From Sinorhizobium sp. RAC02 (lineage in GTDB: Bacteria > Pseudomonadota > Alphaproteobacteria > Rhizobiales > Rhizobiaceae): a stretch of 64,000 nucleotides of DNA. The first letter of the stretch is position 1; each line of letters begins with the position of its first letter. A model generated the notes under the pieces. That model saw only the letters and a list, made by a program, of their open reading frames with translations, ran no database searches and had not been told where the DNA came from. Location: positions 1 to 64,000 of the forward strand of contig NZ_CP016450.1 in the NCBI RefSeq assembly GCF_001713395.1, written 5' to 3'. The position numbers were made by a program, and so were the translations under genes. Of the stretch, positions 24,215 through 33,134 are shown in pieces.

Positions 24215-24768
24215 TCATGTTGAGGGGGTGACGATTTGATTTTCATCGACCTCAATTTCGCGCAAAACAACCCCGATCCTCTCATTCAAGAGAACGAGAT
24301 TGTCTGTCACTGACATCATTGAACGTCGTGCATCCTCCTCATTCTGCGCAAAAATAGCCGCTGCCCCGATTCTGAGAACGCGAGGGCGAGTTGCCGCGTC
24401 TCTTCATCCTTTATGCGCACGCGTAAGCGCGAAAACGCCCCTTGCTCATTGGTAATTCCCTGGTTTACTTCTTCACCTAACAGGGACTTTCCCCATTGCT
24501 CAGAAGCTCGGAAGCTCATCACGTCGTGATGATGTGCTCTACCAAAGAACCGAGCTAGGCGGCTGACAACATCCTGAAACTCCAGCAGCGTAGCGTGCTG
24601 AAAGTCGAGCCGTCGTAGGCGCAGGCTGTCGCGTCGCTGCTCTTCACGACCAAGGCGTTCTCGCCGAAAGGCCCGCCGCTCGGCGAGGACATCGAAAACA
24701 ACTTTGAGCGACGCACCGACGATCAGCGTAATGACCGGGAACCATACGTCAGGGCTGATGCCAAGCAT
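24215..24768 (-). pseudogene. Membrane-anchored helical protein gene, single-base frameshift
   Basis: From ATG 24768 (AAGGAATAG upstream) the frame gives an N-terminal membrane helix (SPDVWFPVITLIVGASLKVVFDVL), then a long charged helical region up to LALAFSESG. The next frame continues AAAIFAQNEEDARRSMMSVT, then LLNERIGVVLREIEVDENQI, to TGA at 24215. One missing G in a GGGG run near 24368 separates the parts; restored, the protein is 184 aa. No family recognised. It is paired with the polytopic membrane protein gene upstream on the same strand. Confidence 0.6.
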
Positions 24769-24841
24769 GAGAATCTATTCCTTGTCTCGAAGGAGGGTGT
24801 GTGATGTGATGAACAGCAACCCGGACCATTTATGTTTCTGG

Positions 24842-25444
24842 TCAGTTCCCATTATGATTTCGTTGCCGGGAGCGGGCGTGATTCTTTCGGGTTCGGTGAA
24901 CGAATGTGAAGACATGCTGACCGATTGTGACCTCAAGGTTTTTGCCGCCAGAGTGATTCCCTTCGAAAAACGACCGCCAGTAGGGACCGACGTTGCTTCC
25001 GCTGAGGCCCTTGCCGACGTTGTCCATTCCGCGGACTATCACGTATAAACCTGCGGCAAATTGAAGAATCGTTGCGGTGGACAGATCGCCTGTCGCCGAT
25101 GCGTTTGATGTAAAAACATCGTAGGCAATTGCAACCCCGACGATCACCTCGAACAATCCATATGAGAGTTTAGCTCGTTCCCGCCAGAAATAGATAGCAA
25201 TTCCGGAGATTAGAATTGTCGTGGCAACGGTGAACGCGTTGTATTCCGGGGGCCTTTCCAGGGCCAAGGTTACAAGCGGCATGCCCACAAGGAACGCGAT
25301 GTAAGCAACGCCAACATTTAGCATCAGTCGGCCAAATGTCGCTCTCAGGGCCCACGCAATAGCATCTGAATAGGCCTTCGCGATCTGGAAGGTTTCTTCA
25401 TTCCCTGCGTCTCCCCGAGAACTCACGCGTTCGGGATTCGACAC
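24842..25444 (-). CDS. Polytopic membrane protein of unknown function
   Basis: A 200-aa protein from GTG 25444 (GAGG 8 bases upstream); a TTG at 25492 would add 16 residues without a ribosome site. Four hydrophobic segments are visible, about residues 40-58, 68-86 (FTVATTILISGIAIYFW), 98-114 and 123-139, flanked by a soluble N-terminus and a basic C-terminus. It precedes the frameshifted membrane-anchored gene on the same strand. The two could form a small membrane system in the accessory block; the function cannot be read. Confidence 0.55.
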   Translation of the reverse strand: MSNPERVSSRGDAGNEETFQIAKAYSDAIAWALRATFGRLMLNVGVAYIAFLVGMPLVTLALERPPEYNAFTVATTILISGIAIYFWRERAKLSYGLFEVIVGVAIAYDVFTSNASATGDLSTATILQFAAGLYVIVRGMDNVGKGLSGSNVGPYWRSFFEGNHSGGKNLEVTIGQHVFTFVHRTRKNHARSRQRNHNGN

Positions 25445-25576
25445 TCGGGCGTCCTCGCCGGGCGCCAAAACCTCATCCGGAAATCCGATCAAGTAGAAGC
25501 GAGGTGCCGAGCTTCCAAGTGCCTGTCGGCAAAAAAGAACTTCAGGCCTTTGGTCCTTAACCCGATACGGCGAAAC

Positions 25577-25822
25577 CTATTTGAACGGAAGAGGGGCGCT
25601 GGATGATTCCAGTATTTGCGCACCTCGCGTGACGAGGTGATCAACGTAAGCAGTCAGCTCTTTAGCACCTCGGCGATTAAATGGGTGTCTGATGAGGCTT
25701 TCAATGGTTGAGCGGCAGATAATGAGCCTTTGAGGTGGAAGCCGTGAAACACGGCGCGGTGCGTTCATAATCACACGTGCGCTTAGGACGAAATAATGTG
25801 GAGCAATGGGTTCTAAGAGCAT
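25577..25822 (-). CDS. Small protein of unknown function
   Basis: An 81-aa basic protein from ATG 25822 (AAGG upstream): VLSARVIMNAPRRVSRLPPQRLIICRSTIESLIRHPFNRRGAKELTAYVDHLV. A plus-strand frame (25777-26097) overlaps it and cannot be excluded. It lies downstream of the true end of the COG2401-type gene. Confidence 0.4.
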   Translation of the reverse strand: MLLEPIAPHYFVLSARVIMNAPRRVSRLPPQRLIICRSTIESLIRHPFNRRGAKELTAYVDHLVTRGAQILESSSAPLPFK

Positions 25823-25983
25823 TGGCCGACCTTGCAAAATGGGACGCAACCAAAGGTAAACACTCACTTTCAGATTGTCGATCTATCGACATAGGACGCG
25901 TCGGGCTTGTCGAGGGTTGGACGGCGTTGCAACCGCATCTCGCTTCGGAGCCAGCATCGACTGCACCCAAACTGGGCAGCCAA

Positions 25984-27080
25984 TTATGCAATGTATCTAA
26001 ACCCCTGCACGCTCCTGAAATGCCCACCATAGCCAGCTTTGATACGGCCAGCCGAGCGCGAAATCTTCTCCGCCTGCGGGCCTTGTTCGATCCGTAAAGC
26101 GAGGCCGAAACCTGCGCCCATAGCGGATGCCGGCGAAGGGCGTTCGCGAGACCAGGGTGCGAGGTGTTGACCAAGGTCGGCATCGGCCGGCTGTACGGAT
26201 TGTCTCCGCGCCGCCACGAAGCGCAAACCCTATTCAAGAACCGCAGGCCGATGCCGGCGCCCTGCCAGTCCGGCATCACCACGAGGCGGCAAGCGCGGGC
26301 CTCCTTCAAGCCCGGCCGCGTTGACATCGCCACATGCGCGACGGGTTCACCGTCAACGAACCCGACATAACAGCGGGCCGCGATTGCTCGGGGCACCCTT
26401 AGATAATGATGCGGCTCAAAATATCGCCACCATTCCCAGCCGGTCTTGCGGATTTCCAACGTGATCTCCGGTCGTCGCCGAAGATACCTCCCGGTGAATG
26501 CACCCGTTGCGGTGTCGAGCACCCAATCCGGCTGAAGCCAGTCAATGATGTCGTAGTGGCACGAGAGCAGCACGGCGCGACCCTCGGTGCGCCGCCACGC
26601 CTTGCCGAAGGCCATGGCACCGATGCGCGCCACTTGCCGGTCAACGACACTCGTAAACTCGTCAATGACGATCTCGGCCGGCCGCTCACACAGTATGCGG
26701 GCTAGAGCCGCCCGGAACTGCTCGCCGTTGGAAAGAACGTGGTGCGGGCGCAACCAGCTCGGCACGGAACCGAGCCCCACGGCCGATAGGGCGGCCGTCA
26801 CGTCATCGAACGGCAGCGCCGGCCCGATCGCGTCGACAAGCGGCAGGTCGGCGGGCCACGCGAAATCCGCGAACCGTTCGCGGCCGAAGAACTGCCGGCC
26901 GATGGAGGTCTTGCCGGAACCGGACGGGCCGACAACCAGGCCGAGGCTCCACGGCTCCTCTAACGGCAAGTCCACCTCCAGATTGAAGCGGTGGGCGTCC
27001 TCGATGTTGAACAGACTTCTAACGCGCGCCGCGCGGTAGCTGTCGAAGTCCGGAGATGAATGGGCAATGGCAATCCTCAC
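25984..27080 (-). pseudogene. ABC-type ATPase fused to GNAT acetyltransferase (COG2401 type), frameshifted near its end
   Basis: The first frame shows Walker A GPSGSGKTS (residues 51-59), the signature LSNGEQFRAALARIL, Walker B EIVIDEF, then a GNAT part (PVAHVAMSTRPGLKEARACRLVVMPDWQGAGIGLRFL). The family normally ends GGHxRxVQGFRYxG. That ending, GYGGHFRSVQGFRYIA, lies in another frame and stops at 25984, while the first frame runs on into junk to 25701. One base is missing near 26065; an added G after CGG gives a continuous 365-aa protein. It overlaps the 57-aa partner gene by 4 bases. ABC domains of this kind are soluble and not transporters; the substrate is unknown. Confidence 0.75.
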
Positions 27081-27250
27081 GTCACCACCACCTTGATCTT
27101 CGATTTCTTGATGTCGTTAAGCGTTTCGAAAAGGCGAATTTGTGAGGCTTCGTCGTCGCAGACGAGAACCACGCCGTACTGTTCACGGTAGCGGAAGTTT
27201 GGCGCACCCGGCGCATCGGCCGGCAGGGGTGGAAGAGCATCTTTGCTCAT
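27077..27250 (-). CDS. Small partner protein of the COG2401-type ATPase
   Basis: A 57-aa protein from ATG 27250 (AAAGGTCG upstream): PPLPADAPGAPNFRYREQYGVVLVCDDEASQIRLFETLNDIKKSKIKVVVT. The second half looks like a short alpha/beta fold with a C-terminal KVVV strand. Its stop overlaps the start of the ATPase/acetyltransferase gene, so the two are made together and probably act together. It could be the protein that is acetylated or a regulator of the ATPase; neither is shown. Confidence 0.65.
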   Translation of the reverse strand: MSKDALPPLPADAPGAPNFRYREQYGVVLVCDDEASQIRLFETLNDIKKSKIKVVVT

Positions 27251-27583
27251 GGTCGATCGACCTTTCTGTTGGCCGCTCTTGGCGATCCGGTGGGGGTCCG
27301 AAATCTCTTTGTTCTGCCTCGTTCGAAACACTCAGCCCTCATCGTCCACCTGCGTCTCCTTGAAGGCCATCGCACCCGGAAGGCCATTGCAGGCGTGGCC
27401 GCCTGATTCAACTACATCTGTCCCAAAATACGCTTGGTGGATTTAACCTGGCATCATCTTGTTTTGTATGGACGGGCAGTTCGGTGCTCTGGCGGTTGCA
27501 GGTCATCGTGAACCGAGGGGCCGTCAGCCAAAATCGTGTGGCATTGCGGGTTCCGCGTCGGCGTCAAATTTGAACCCAGAGCC
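27251..27583. other. Intergenic region at the likely right end of the prophage
   Basis: About 330 bases without a protein-like frame or tRNA. It probably contains the right prophage junction, but no core sequence can be identified because the left end is outside the window. Confidence 0.4.
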
Positions 27584-27611
27584 TAGTTTCTGGATTCTGC
27601 GCTGATCACAG
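27584..27611 (+). repeat. Recurring intergenic motif, copy A
   Basis: A 28-base element identical at 26 positions to 35130-35157. Its core GGATTCTGCGCTGATCAC (27592-27609) also occurs in near-identical form at 42302-42319. It lies upstream of the glycine-zipper lipoprotein gene. Confidence 0.65.
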
Positions 27612-27700
27612 AAGAACTAGCGCCACTATATTCGCAATGACGGCGTCAGTGGCTTCTGGAGAAATCTTGAGGTTTGGTGAGCATCACAGGGGAGAGGGCG

Positions 27701-27945
27701 ATGAAAAAGTGCTTCCGGTCTCCTTCGCCGGCCTATCGCTTGCAAGCTGCACGGCGACGGAAAGAGGAGCGGGTGTCGGTGCAGCATCGGGCGTCATCAT
27801 TGGCGGAGCCATTACCACCGATGTACGAGGCGCTGCTGTTGGAGCGGCCATTGGAGGTGTTTCCGGTGCCGTAATCGGCAATGTGGCCGGTCGCTATTAC
27901 TTCGATCGCATCGGTCGACGCTATCTCGCATCCCGTCGACACTGA
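27701..27945 (+). pseudogene. Glycine-zipper lipoprotein gene, probable one-base frameshift at its start
   Basis: GGAGAGG precedes ATG 27701, but that frame does not give a sensible protein. One base further the reading is VLPVSFAGLSLASC with a lipobox (LASC), then a Gly-rich membrane-spanning zipper (GAGVGAASGVIIGGAITT and VGAAIGGVSGAVIGNVAG) to TGA 27945. Adding one A to the A5 run after ATG yields MKKVLPVSFAGLSLASC, a normal outer-membrane lipoprotein signal, 81 aa in all. A GTG at 27709 could also serve as start. Such proteins resemble stress-related surface lipoproteins; the role here is unknown. Confidence 0.6.
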
Positions 27946-28188
27946 TCCTGTGAACGAGGCGGAATGGCGGTCTCGTTCTGCCTAACGACACGGATAGCTG
28001 GGGTAGCGACCGGTCATCCCGGTTTTAAATCCAGTTATGCGAGTGCGTCCACCCCTTGAACGATCCGGCGCTTGGCATGCGCCCCAATCGCGGGTTGCCC
28101 ATTCGATTCGTTTTTGACCACTGGCCGAACCTGATTTCAACTCGAACGACCGCCTCGGGCGCGATCCTCAGGCTTAATGGAGGCAAAA

Positions 28189-29736
28189 ATGGCTACCGCC
28201 AGTGCCGCATCAAAGACCACGATGCAAAGATTCCTCGACGGTGTCGAGAAGGTGGGCAACATGGTTCCCCACCCCGTCGTCATCTTCCTGATCCTGATCG
28301 GCATCGTCATCGTCTTGTCGGCCGTTCTGGGTGCGTTCGGGGCGTCGGTCACCTACGAGCAGATTAATCCCGAGACACATGCGATCGAGACAGCGTCTAC
28401 CGGCATACGCAGTTTGTTGAATGTCGAGGGGATACGCTTCATGTATTCCTCGCTCATTCCCAACTTTATGAGCTTCACTGCGGTGGGGCTGATGATCGGC
28501 GCCATGATCGGTGCTGGGGTTGCCGAGGAGTCCGGCCTGGTCACGGCGCTCATCCGCAAGCTCGTCATCGTCTCGCCGCGCTGGGCTTTGACCTACATTC
28601 TCGCCTTTGTCGGCATCATTGCCAGCATCGCAGCGGATGCGGGTTACCTGGTCCTCATTCCGCTTGCCGGCGTCGCCTACCTCGCGGTTGGACGGCATCC
28701 GCTTGCCGGCCTCGCCCTCGGCTTTGCCGCCGTGGCCGGCGCGTTCACGGTCAACATGCTGATCAAACCGCTCGATGCGGTCCTTGTGGAGTTCACCAAC
28801 GATGCAGCGCGCCTGGTCGATCCGACAGTTTCGATCGGCCTTGCGTCGAACGTCTGGTTTTCCATCGCCTCGGTGCTGTTTCTCACAGTGGTCATTGCTT
28901 TCATCACGGATCGTATGATCGCGCCGCGGCTGGGCGAGTATAAACCGGACACATCGAACGGCGCCGTTCAGGACCAGGGGGCAACGCTGTCCGCTGAGGA
29001 ATCACGTGGACTGCGGTTCGCACTGTTCGGGCTTATCGGCCTCGTCGTGGTTTTCCTGCTTCTGACGCTTCCCGCCGGAGCGCCATTGCGCAATCCCGAT
29101 ACCGGCGAACTGATCGGCAATTCGCCGTTCATGAACGGCCTCATCGCCCTCATCATGCTGGTCTTTCTGGTGACAGGCTGGACCTACGGCATTGGCGCGG
29201 GCACCTTGCGCACCCTGGCGGAGGTGATCGCGGCGATCGAAAAGTCGATCAAGAACATGGGTGGCACCATCTTCCTGTTCTTCGTCCTCAGCCAGTTTGT
29301 CTCCTACTTTACCTACACCAATATCGGGACGGTCATGGCGCTCAGCCTCTCGGGCGTTCTTCAGGCCGCCAATATCGGCGCGCTTCCCTTGCTGCTCGGT
29401 TTCATCGTCGTGGTTGCCATCATCGATCTGCTGCTGACGGGCGCCATCGCGAAATGGGCAATCTTTGCCCCGGTCTTCGTACCGCTGTTGATGAAGCTCG
29501 GGGTAGAGCCGGAGGCTGTCCTGGCGGCTTATCGTGTCGGCGATTCACCGATGAACGCGATTACCCCGCTCAACGCCTACTTTGCTCTCGTCGTCGGCTT
29601 CGCCCAGAAATACGACAAGTCCGCAGGCGTGGGCACGATTGTCTCCCTGATGCTCCCCTATGTCGTGTGGATGTTCGTCCTCTGGACAGGCCTGTTTGCG
29701 ATCTGGAAGGCACTCGGATTGCCTTGGGGGTTGTGA
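28189..29736 (+). CDS. abgT: AbgT-family transporter (p-aminobenzoyl-glutamate type)
   Basis: A 515-aa inner-membrane protein starting at ATG 28189 after TGGAGG. FLDGVEKVGNMVPHPVVIFLILIG at the N-terminus, IPNFMSFTAVGLMIGAMIGAGVAEESGL, the re-entrant region AADAGYLVLIPLAGVAYLAVGRHPLAGLALGFAAVAGAF and YRVGDSPMNAITPLNAYFAL near the C-terminus are hallmarks of the AbgT family. Members import p-aminobenzoyl-glutamate or export sulfonamide-type antimetabolites using a cation gradient. Length (about 510 aa) is normal. The M20 peptidase gene follows by 43 bases, as abgAB accompany abgT in enterobacteria, supporting a peptide or acyl-amino-acid substrate. Confidence 0.9.
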   Translation: MATASAASKTTMQRFLDGVEKVGNMVPHPVVIFLILIGIVIVLSAVLGAFGASVTYEQINPETHAIETASTGIRSLLNVEGIRFMYSSLIPNFMSFTAVGLMIGAMIGAGVAEESGLVTALIRKLVIVSPRWALTYILAFVGIIASIAADAGYLVLIPLAGVAYLAVGRHPLAGLALGFAAVAGAFTVNMLIKPLDAVLVEFTNDAARLVDPTVSIGLASNVWFSIASVLFLTVVIAFITDRMIAPRLGEYKPDTSNGAVQDQGATLSAEESRGLRFALFGLIGLVVVFLLLTLPAGAPLRNPDTGELIGNSPFMNGLIALIMLVFLVTGWTYGIGAGTLRTLAEVIAAIEKSIKNMGGTIFLFFVLSQFVSYFTYTNIGTVMALSLSGVLQAANIGALPLLLGFIVVVAIIDLLLTGAIAKWAIFAPVFVPLLMKLGVEPEAVLAAYRVGDSPMNAITPLNAYFALVVGFAQKYDKSAGVGTIVSLMLPYVVWMFVLWTGLFAIWKALGLPWGL

Positions 29737-29779
29737 CGGCGGCAGGTCACCAGTCAAATTCAAATAGTTGGAGAACACC

Positions 29780-30985
29780 ATGAGCAGCACCTCAATTCCA
29801 CTGGACGTCGCCGCGGCAGAAGAACATCTCATGCGGTTTCTCTCCGTCGAAGGCATTACAGGGCAGGAAGCGAATATCGGCGCGGCCGTCTCCGATGCTT
29901 TGCAGGCAATAGGCGTGCCGAAGTCGGCGATCCGTTTCGATGATGCCGACGCGCGTATTCCCCTGCCCACGGAAACGGGCAATCTTATCGTGGATCTTCC
30001 CGGAACGCGCCCGGGGCCGCGGCTTCTGTTCTCCACACACCTCGACACCGTACCGCTCTGCGCGGGCGCAAAGCCGAGACGCGAGGGTGACCGCATCGTC
30101 TCCGACGGCACCACCGCCCTTGGTGGAGACGCCCGCACCGGCGTCGCGGTGCTCGTGGTGGTCGCCGAGACGCTTCTCAAGCACAAGCTCACGCATCCGC
30201 CAATCACTCTGCTTTTCACCGTGCGCGAGGAGAGCGGACTTCATGGGGCCCGCGAGCTAAACCCGGGCGATCTGGGTGGCGCGACGATGTGCGTCAATGT
30301 TGATGGCCAGAGTGCTTCGGACCTGATCATTGGCGCCGTTGGGCAGGAAAATTGGGAGGCGGTGATCGTTGGTCGCGCGTCCCATGCCGGCGTGGCGCCG
30401 GAAAAGGGCATCTCGGCTACGATGGTTGGTGCGATCGCTCTTGCCGAGGCACGGAATGCCGGTTGGTTCGGCAAGGTGGTCAAGCCGGATGGCCGCGGCA
30501 CCAGCAATGTCGGCATCTTCGGCGGCAAGGACAACAAGCCAGCCGGTGACGCGACCAACGTCGTTACGGACTATGCCTATATCAAGGGGGAAGCCCGCAG
30601 CCCGGAAGCAAGCTTCGCGACGAAAATCGCCGATGGCTACAGGGAGGCTTTCACCAAGGCGCAGGCCGAGGTGCGGGATCACGAAGGGGAGACGGCCGAG
30701 CTGGCGTTCACCCAAACCGCGGCTTACCCACCGTTTGAACTGGGCAAGGACACCGCGATTGTCAAACGCGCCGCCAAGGCGATGGAGATACTCGGAATCG
30801 AGCCCGTCTATGTATTCTCCAATGGCGGGCTGGATGCGAACTGGCTCGACAAGCACGGCGTTCCCACCATTACCATTGGAGCCGGGCAGGCGGAGATCCA
30901 TACTATCAAGGAGTATGTAAACCTCTCGGAGTTCGAGAAGGGTTGCCGCCTCGGAATTCTTCTGGCCACGCTTGACGACCAGTAA
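29780..30985 (+). CDS. M20-family metallopeptidase (PepT-like)
   Basis: A 401-aa cytosolic enzyme from ATG 29780 (GGAGA upstream). Zinc-site blocks are in place: STHLDTVPL, DGTTALGGDARTG, the catalytic REESGLHGA, a C-terminal GAGQAEIHT. A dimerisation domain lies between (about residues 195-300, beginning VIVGRASHAGVAPEKGI). It is closest to peptidase-T-like aminopeptidases that release N-terminal residues from di- or tripeptides. Paired with the AbgT transporter upstream, it probably hydrolyses what that transporter brings in. Confidence 0.85.
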   Translation: MSSTSIPLDVAAAEEHLMRFLSVEGITGQEANIGAAVSDALQAIGVPKSAIRFDDADARIPLPTETGNLIVDLPGTRPGPRLLFSTHLDTVPLCAGAKPRREGDRIVSDGTTALGGDARTGVAVLVVVAETLLKHKLTHPPITLLFTVREESGLHGARELNPGDLGGATMCVNVDGQSASDLIIGAVGQENWEAVIVGRASHAGVAPEKGISATMVGAIALAEARNAGWFGKVVKPDGRGTSNVGIFGGKDNKPAGDATNVVTDYAYIKGEARSPEASFATKIADGYREAFTKAQAEVRDHEGETAELAFTQTAAYPPFELGKDTAIVKRAAKAMEILGIEPVYVFSNGGLDANWLDKHGVPTITIGAGQAEIHTIKEYVNLSEFEKGCRLGILLATLDDQ

Positions 30986-31056
30986 CATCGCGGGGCCACG
31001 GCTTTTCTGGCCGTGAACCGCGACATCAAGTGCCTTCGGCGCTTTCGTTAAGACAC

Positions 31057-31081
31057 GCCTCACCCGGCTTTTGGGTGAGGC
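31057..31081 (+). promoter_or_regulatory. Perfect hairpin upstream of the permease gene
   Basis: GCCTCACCC (31057-31065) and GGGTGAGGC (31073-31081) form a 9-bp stem with a GGCTTTT loop. No T-run follows on either strand, so it may be a weak terminator of the upstream operon or a leader structure. Confidence 0.45.
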
Positions 31082-31193
31082 TCGAGCGGCGATTTTACTG
31101 CGTATACGGGATGTATGGTGGCCGGCACCGTGCAGTCCTTATGCCACTCACGGTTTTGGTGGACCTGGCAAGTCAGAACAAGGAGCGGAGCGT

Positions 31194-33029
31194 TTGAGCC
31201 CGATTGCATATACAGCCACCATCATCGCTGTCGTCGTCGTCCTGTTCGTCTGGAACAAGCTGCCGGTCGTCCTCGTTGCCATGGCCACCGCTCTGGCGCT
31301 CTGGGGGACGGGCGTGCTTACGCTTGGCCAAGCGCTCGGCGGCTTCGGCGATCCAGCGGTCATCTTCATCGCGTCGCTCTTCGTCGTCAGCTCCGGGCTC
31401 GAAGTCACCGGTGTCACCGCCTGGGCCGGTCAGCTTCTGATCCGTGGCGCAGGGGAAGAAAGCCGCACGCGTCTTTTGCTTCTCACGATGGGCTTGGTCG
31501 CGCTGCTGACCGCGCTGATCAGCGTCAACGGTGCTGTTGCCGCGTTGCTGCCAGTGGTGGTGGTCATTGCCGTCCGGCTCAAGCGCAACTCCTCGCAATT
31601 GCTAATGCCTTTGGTCTTCGCAGCCCATGCCGGCTCGATGCTGGCACTGACGGGAACACCCGTGAACGTCCTCGTTTCCGATGCTGCGACAGACGTCGGG
31701 GTTGGCAGCTTTGGGTTTTTTGAGTTCGCGCTGGTGGGCGTGCCCCTTCTGGCCGGCACCATGGCGATCATCATTCTGTTCGGAGAGAAACTTCTTCCCA
31801 AGCGCGATGGCGCCACCATGCCCGCCGATTTCAGCCGCCACGCTACGACGCTGGTTGAGCAATATGGCCTCGCCAGCGGCATCTACCAGATGCGCGTGCG
31901 TGCGAGTTCGCCCTATGTCGGCACGCCATCGTCCGGGTTTGACCTCTCGGCCATTCCGGGGCTGCAGCTTGTCGCCATTCAGGAGGGAGAAACTGCTGGG
32001 CCGCTCCGCAGGCCTTTGATCGCCGAGGGTGATCATTTGCTGGTGCGTGGCGATGCCGAGACGGCCGCCGCCTTTGCGGCAGAAAAACATCTCGCGTTTC
32101 GCGACGAGAAGGCCGTCGGTCAGGGCGAGGAGACATTGTTCAATCGCAGCTCGGGTCTCGCCGAGGTCGTTATCCCGCCGCGCTCAGGCCTTATTGGCGA
32201 GAGTGTGTTTCCGGGAATGGTCACGGAAAGCGGGGATCTCATCGTCCTCGCTGTGCAGCGGGCGGGTGAGGAAATGACCGCGCGTAGCGCGACCAGGGAT
32301 TCTGGCGGGATCGTGCTGCAGGCAGGCGATACGATGCTGCTGCAGGGAACATGGAAGGCCCTCGACATTCATCTCGATGACCCTGATGTGCTGGTGGTGA
32401 ACTCGCCTGAACTGGTACGCCGCCAGGCCGTCCCCATGGGACCGGGCGCGTATCAGGCAATCGCCATCCTGGTCGTCATGGTTCTGCTTCTGGCAACAGG
32501 CATCGTGCCGCCCGCTGTGGCTGGCCTTCTCGCCGCCGGAGCCATCATTCTTTCCGGGATCATGAACGTCGAGCAATCCTATCGCGCCATCGGCTGGACA
32601 ACCGTCATCCTTGTCGGCGCCATGATGCCGCTTTCCACGGCCATGGTGGAGACGGGGGCTGCCAAGCTGATGGCCGAGCACCTTGTGAATTTTGTCGGCG
32701 ACGCCGGCCCCGTTGCGCTGCTCGCGGGACTGTTCGTCCTGACGGCAATCATGGGGCAGCTGATCAGCAATACAGCGACCGCACTCATCGTCATCCCGAT
32801 CGGCGTGGCTGCTGCGACAACAATGGGCATTTCTCCGCGCCCGGTGCTGATGAGCACGGCGGTCGCCGCCGCCGCCGCATTCCTGACGCCGATTGCAACG
32901 CCCACCAACCTGATGGTGATGGGGCCGGGTGGATATGCCTTCAGCGACTATTGGAAACTCGGATTGCCGCTTCTGATCTGGTTCTTCGTCGTCGCCGTCT
33001 TTCTCGTTCCGCTGATCTGGAGTTTCTGA
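31194..33029 (+). CDS. SLC13-type permease with two RCK-C (TrkA-C) domains
   Basis: A 611-aa membrane protein. TTG 31194 is the likely start, since AAGGAG (31180-31185) lies 8 bases before it and the protein then begins SPIAYTATIIAVVVVLFVWN; the longer frame upstream is not protein-like. The N-terminal membrane half (about 1-190, with SVNGAVAALLPVVVVIAVRLK and TGTPVNVLVSDAA) and C-terminal half (about 425-611, with ISNTATALIVIPIGVAAA and TPTNLMVMGPGGY) match DASS/SLC13 repeats carrying the NT and TPTN signatures. Two RCK-C domains lie between, about 220-400. Members move sulfate, dicarboxylates or related anions, with the RCK-C domains sensing a ligand. Confidence 0.85.
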   Translation: MSPIAYTATIIAVVVVLFVWNKLPVVLVAMATALALWGTGVLTLGQALGGFGDPAVIFIASLFVVSSGLEVTGVTAWAGQLLIRGAGEESRTRLLLLTMGLVALLTALISVNGAVAALLPVVVVIAVRLKRNSSQLLMPLVFAAHAGSMLALTGTPVNVLVSDAATDVGVGSFGFFEFALVGVPLLAGTMAIIILFGEKLLPKRDGATMPADFSRHATTLVEQYGLASGIYQMRVRASSPYVGTPSSGFDLSAIPGLQLVAIQEGETAGPLRRPLIAEGDHLLVRGDAETAAAFAAEKHLAFRDEKAVGQGEETLFNRSSGLAEVVIPPRSGLIGESVFPGMVTESGDLIVLAVQRAGEEMTARSATRDSGGIVLQAGDTMLLQGTWKALDIHLDDPDVLVVNSPELVRRQAVPMGPGAYQAIAILVVMVLLLATGIVPPAVAGLLAAGAIILSGIMNVEQSYRAIGWTTVILVGAMMPLSTAMVETGAAKLMAEHLVNFVGDAGPVALLAGLFVLTAIMGQLISNTATALIVIPIGVAAATTMGISPRPVLMSTAVAAAAAFLTPIATPTNLMVMGPGGYAFSDYWKLGLPLLIWFFVVAVFLVPLIWSF

Positions 33030-33134
33030 GGCACAAGCTACAATTCAGCGGGGATCGACGGGCTTTTCACGAGCGATTTCCTGAGCGGACCTCTCGGGTC
33101 GGCTTACAGTGGCACAGCCTGCCAGGGGCAGATC

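Larger units (their letters stand above)
1..27250. mobile_element. Prophage (right-hand part), HK97-like head and siphovirus tail
   Basis: A run of plus-strand phage morphogenesis genes from portal to endolysin and holin-like genes, followed by about 9 kb of mainly minus-strand accessory genes. The left end, with integrase, repressor and terminase, lies outside the window. The right limit is an estimate: the last phage-type genes are the COG2401-type ATPase and its small partner, which start at 27250, and chromosomal-type genes begin near 27.7 kb. No attachment site or tRNA gene could be recognised at that edge, and without the left end a core repeat cannot be found. Confidence 0.85.

Noticed and set aside
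27251..27700. tRNA or attachment-site core at the prophage right end
   Set aside because: No tRNA-like T-loop or acceptor pairing was seen, and the left end needed to identify a core is outside the window.
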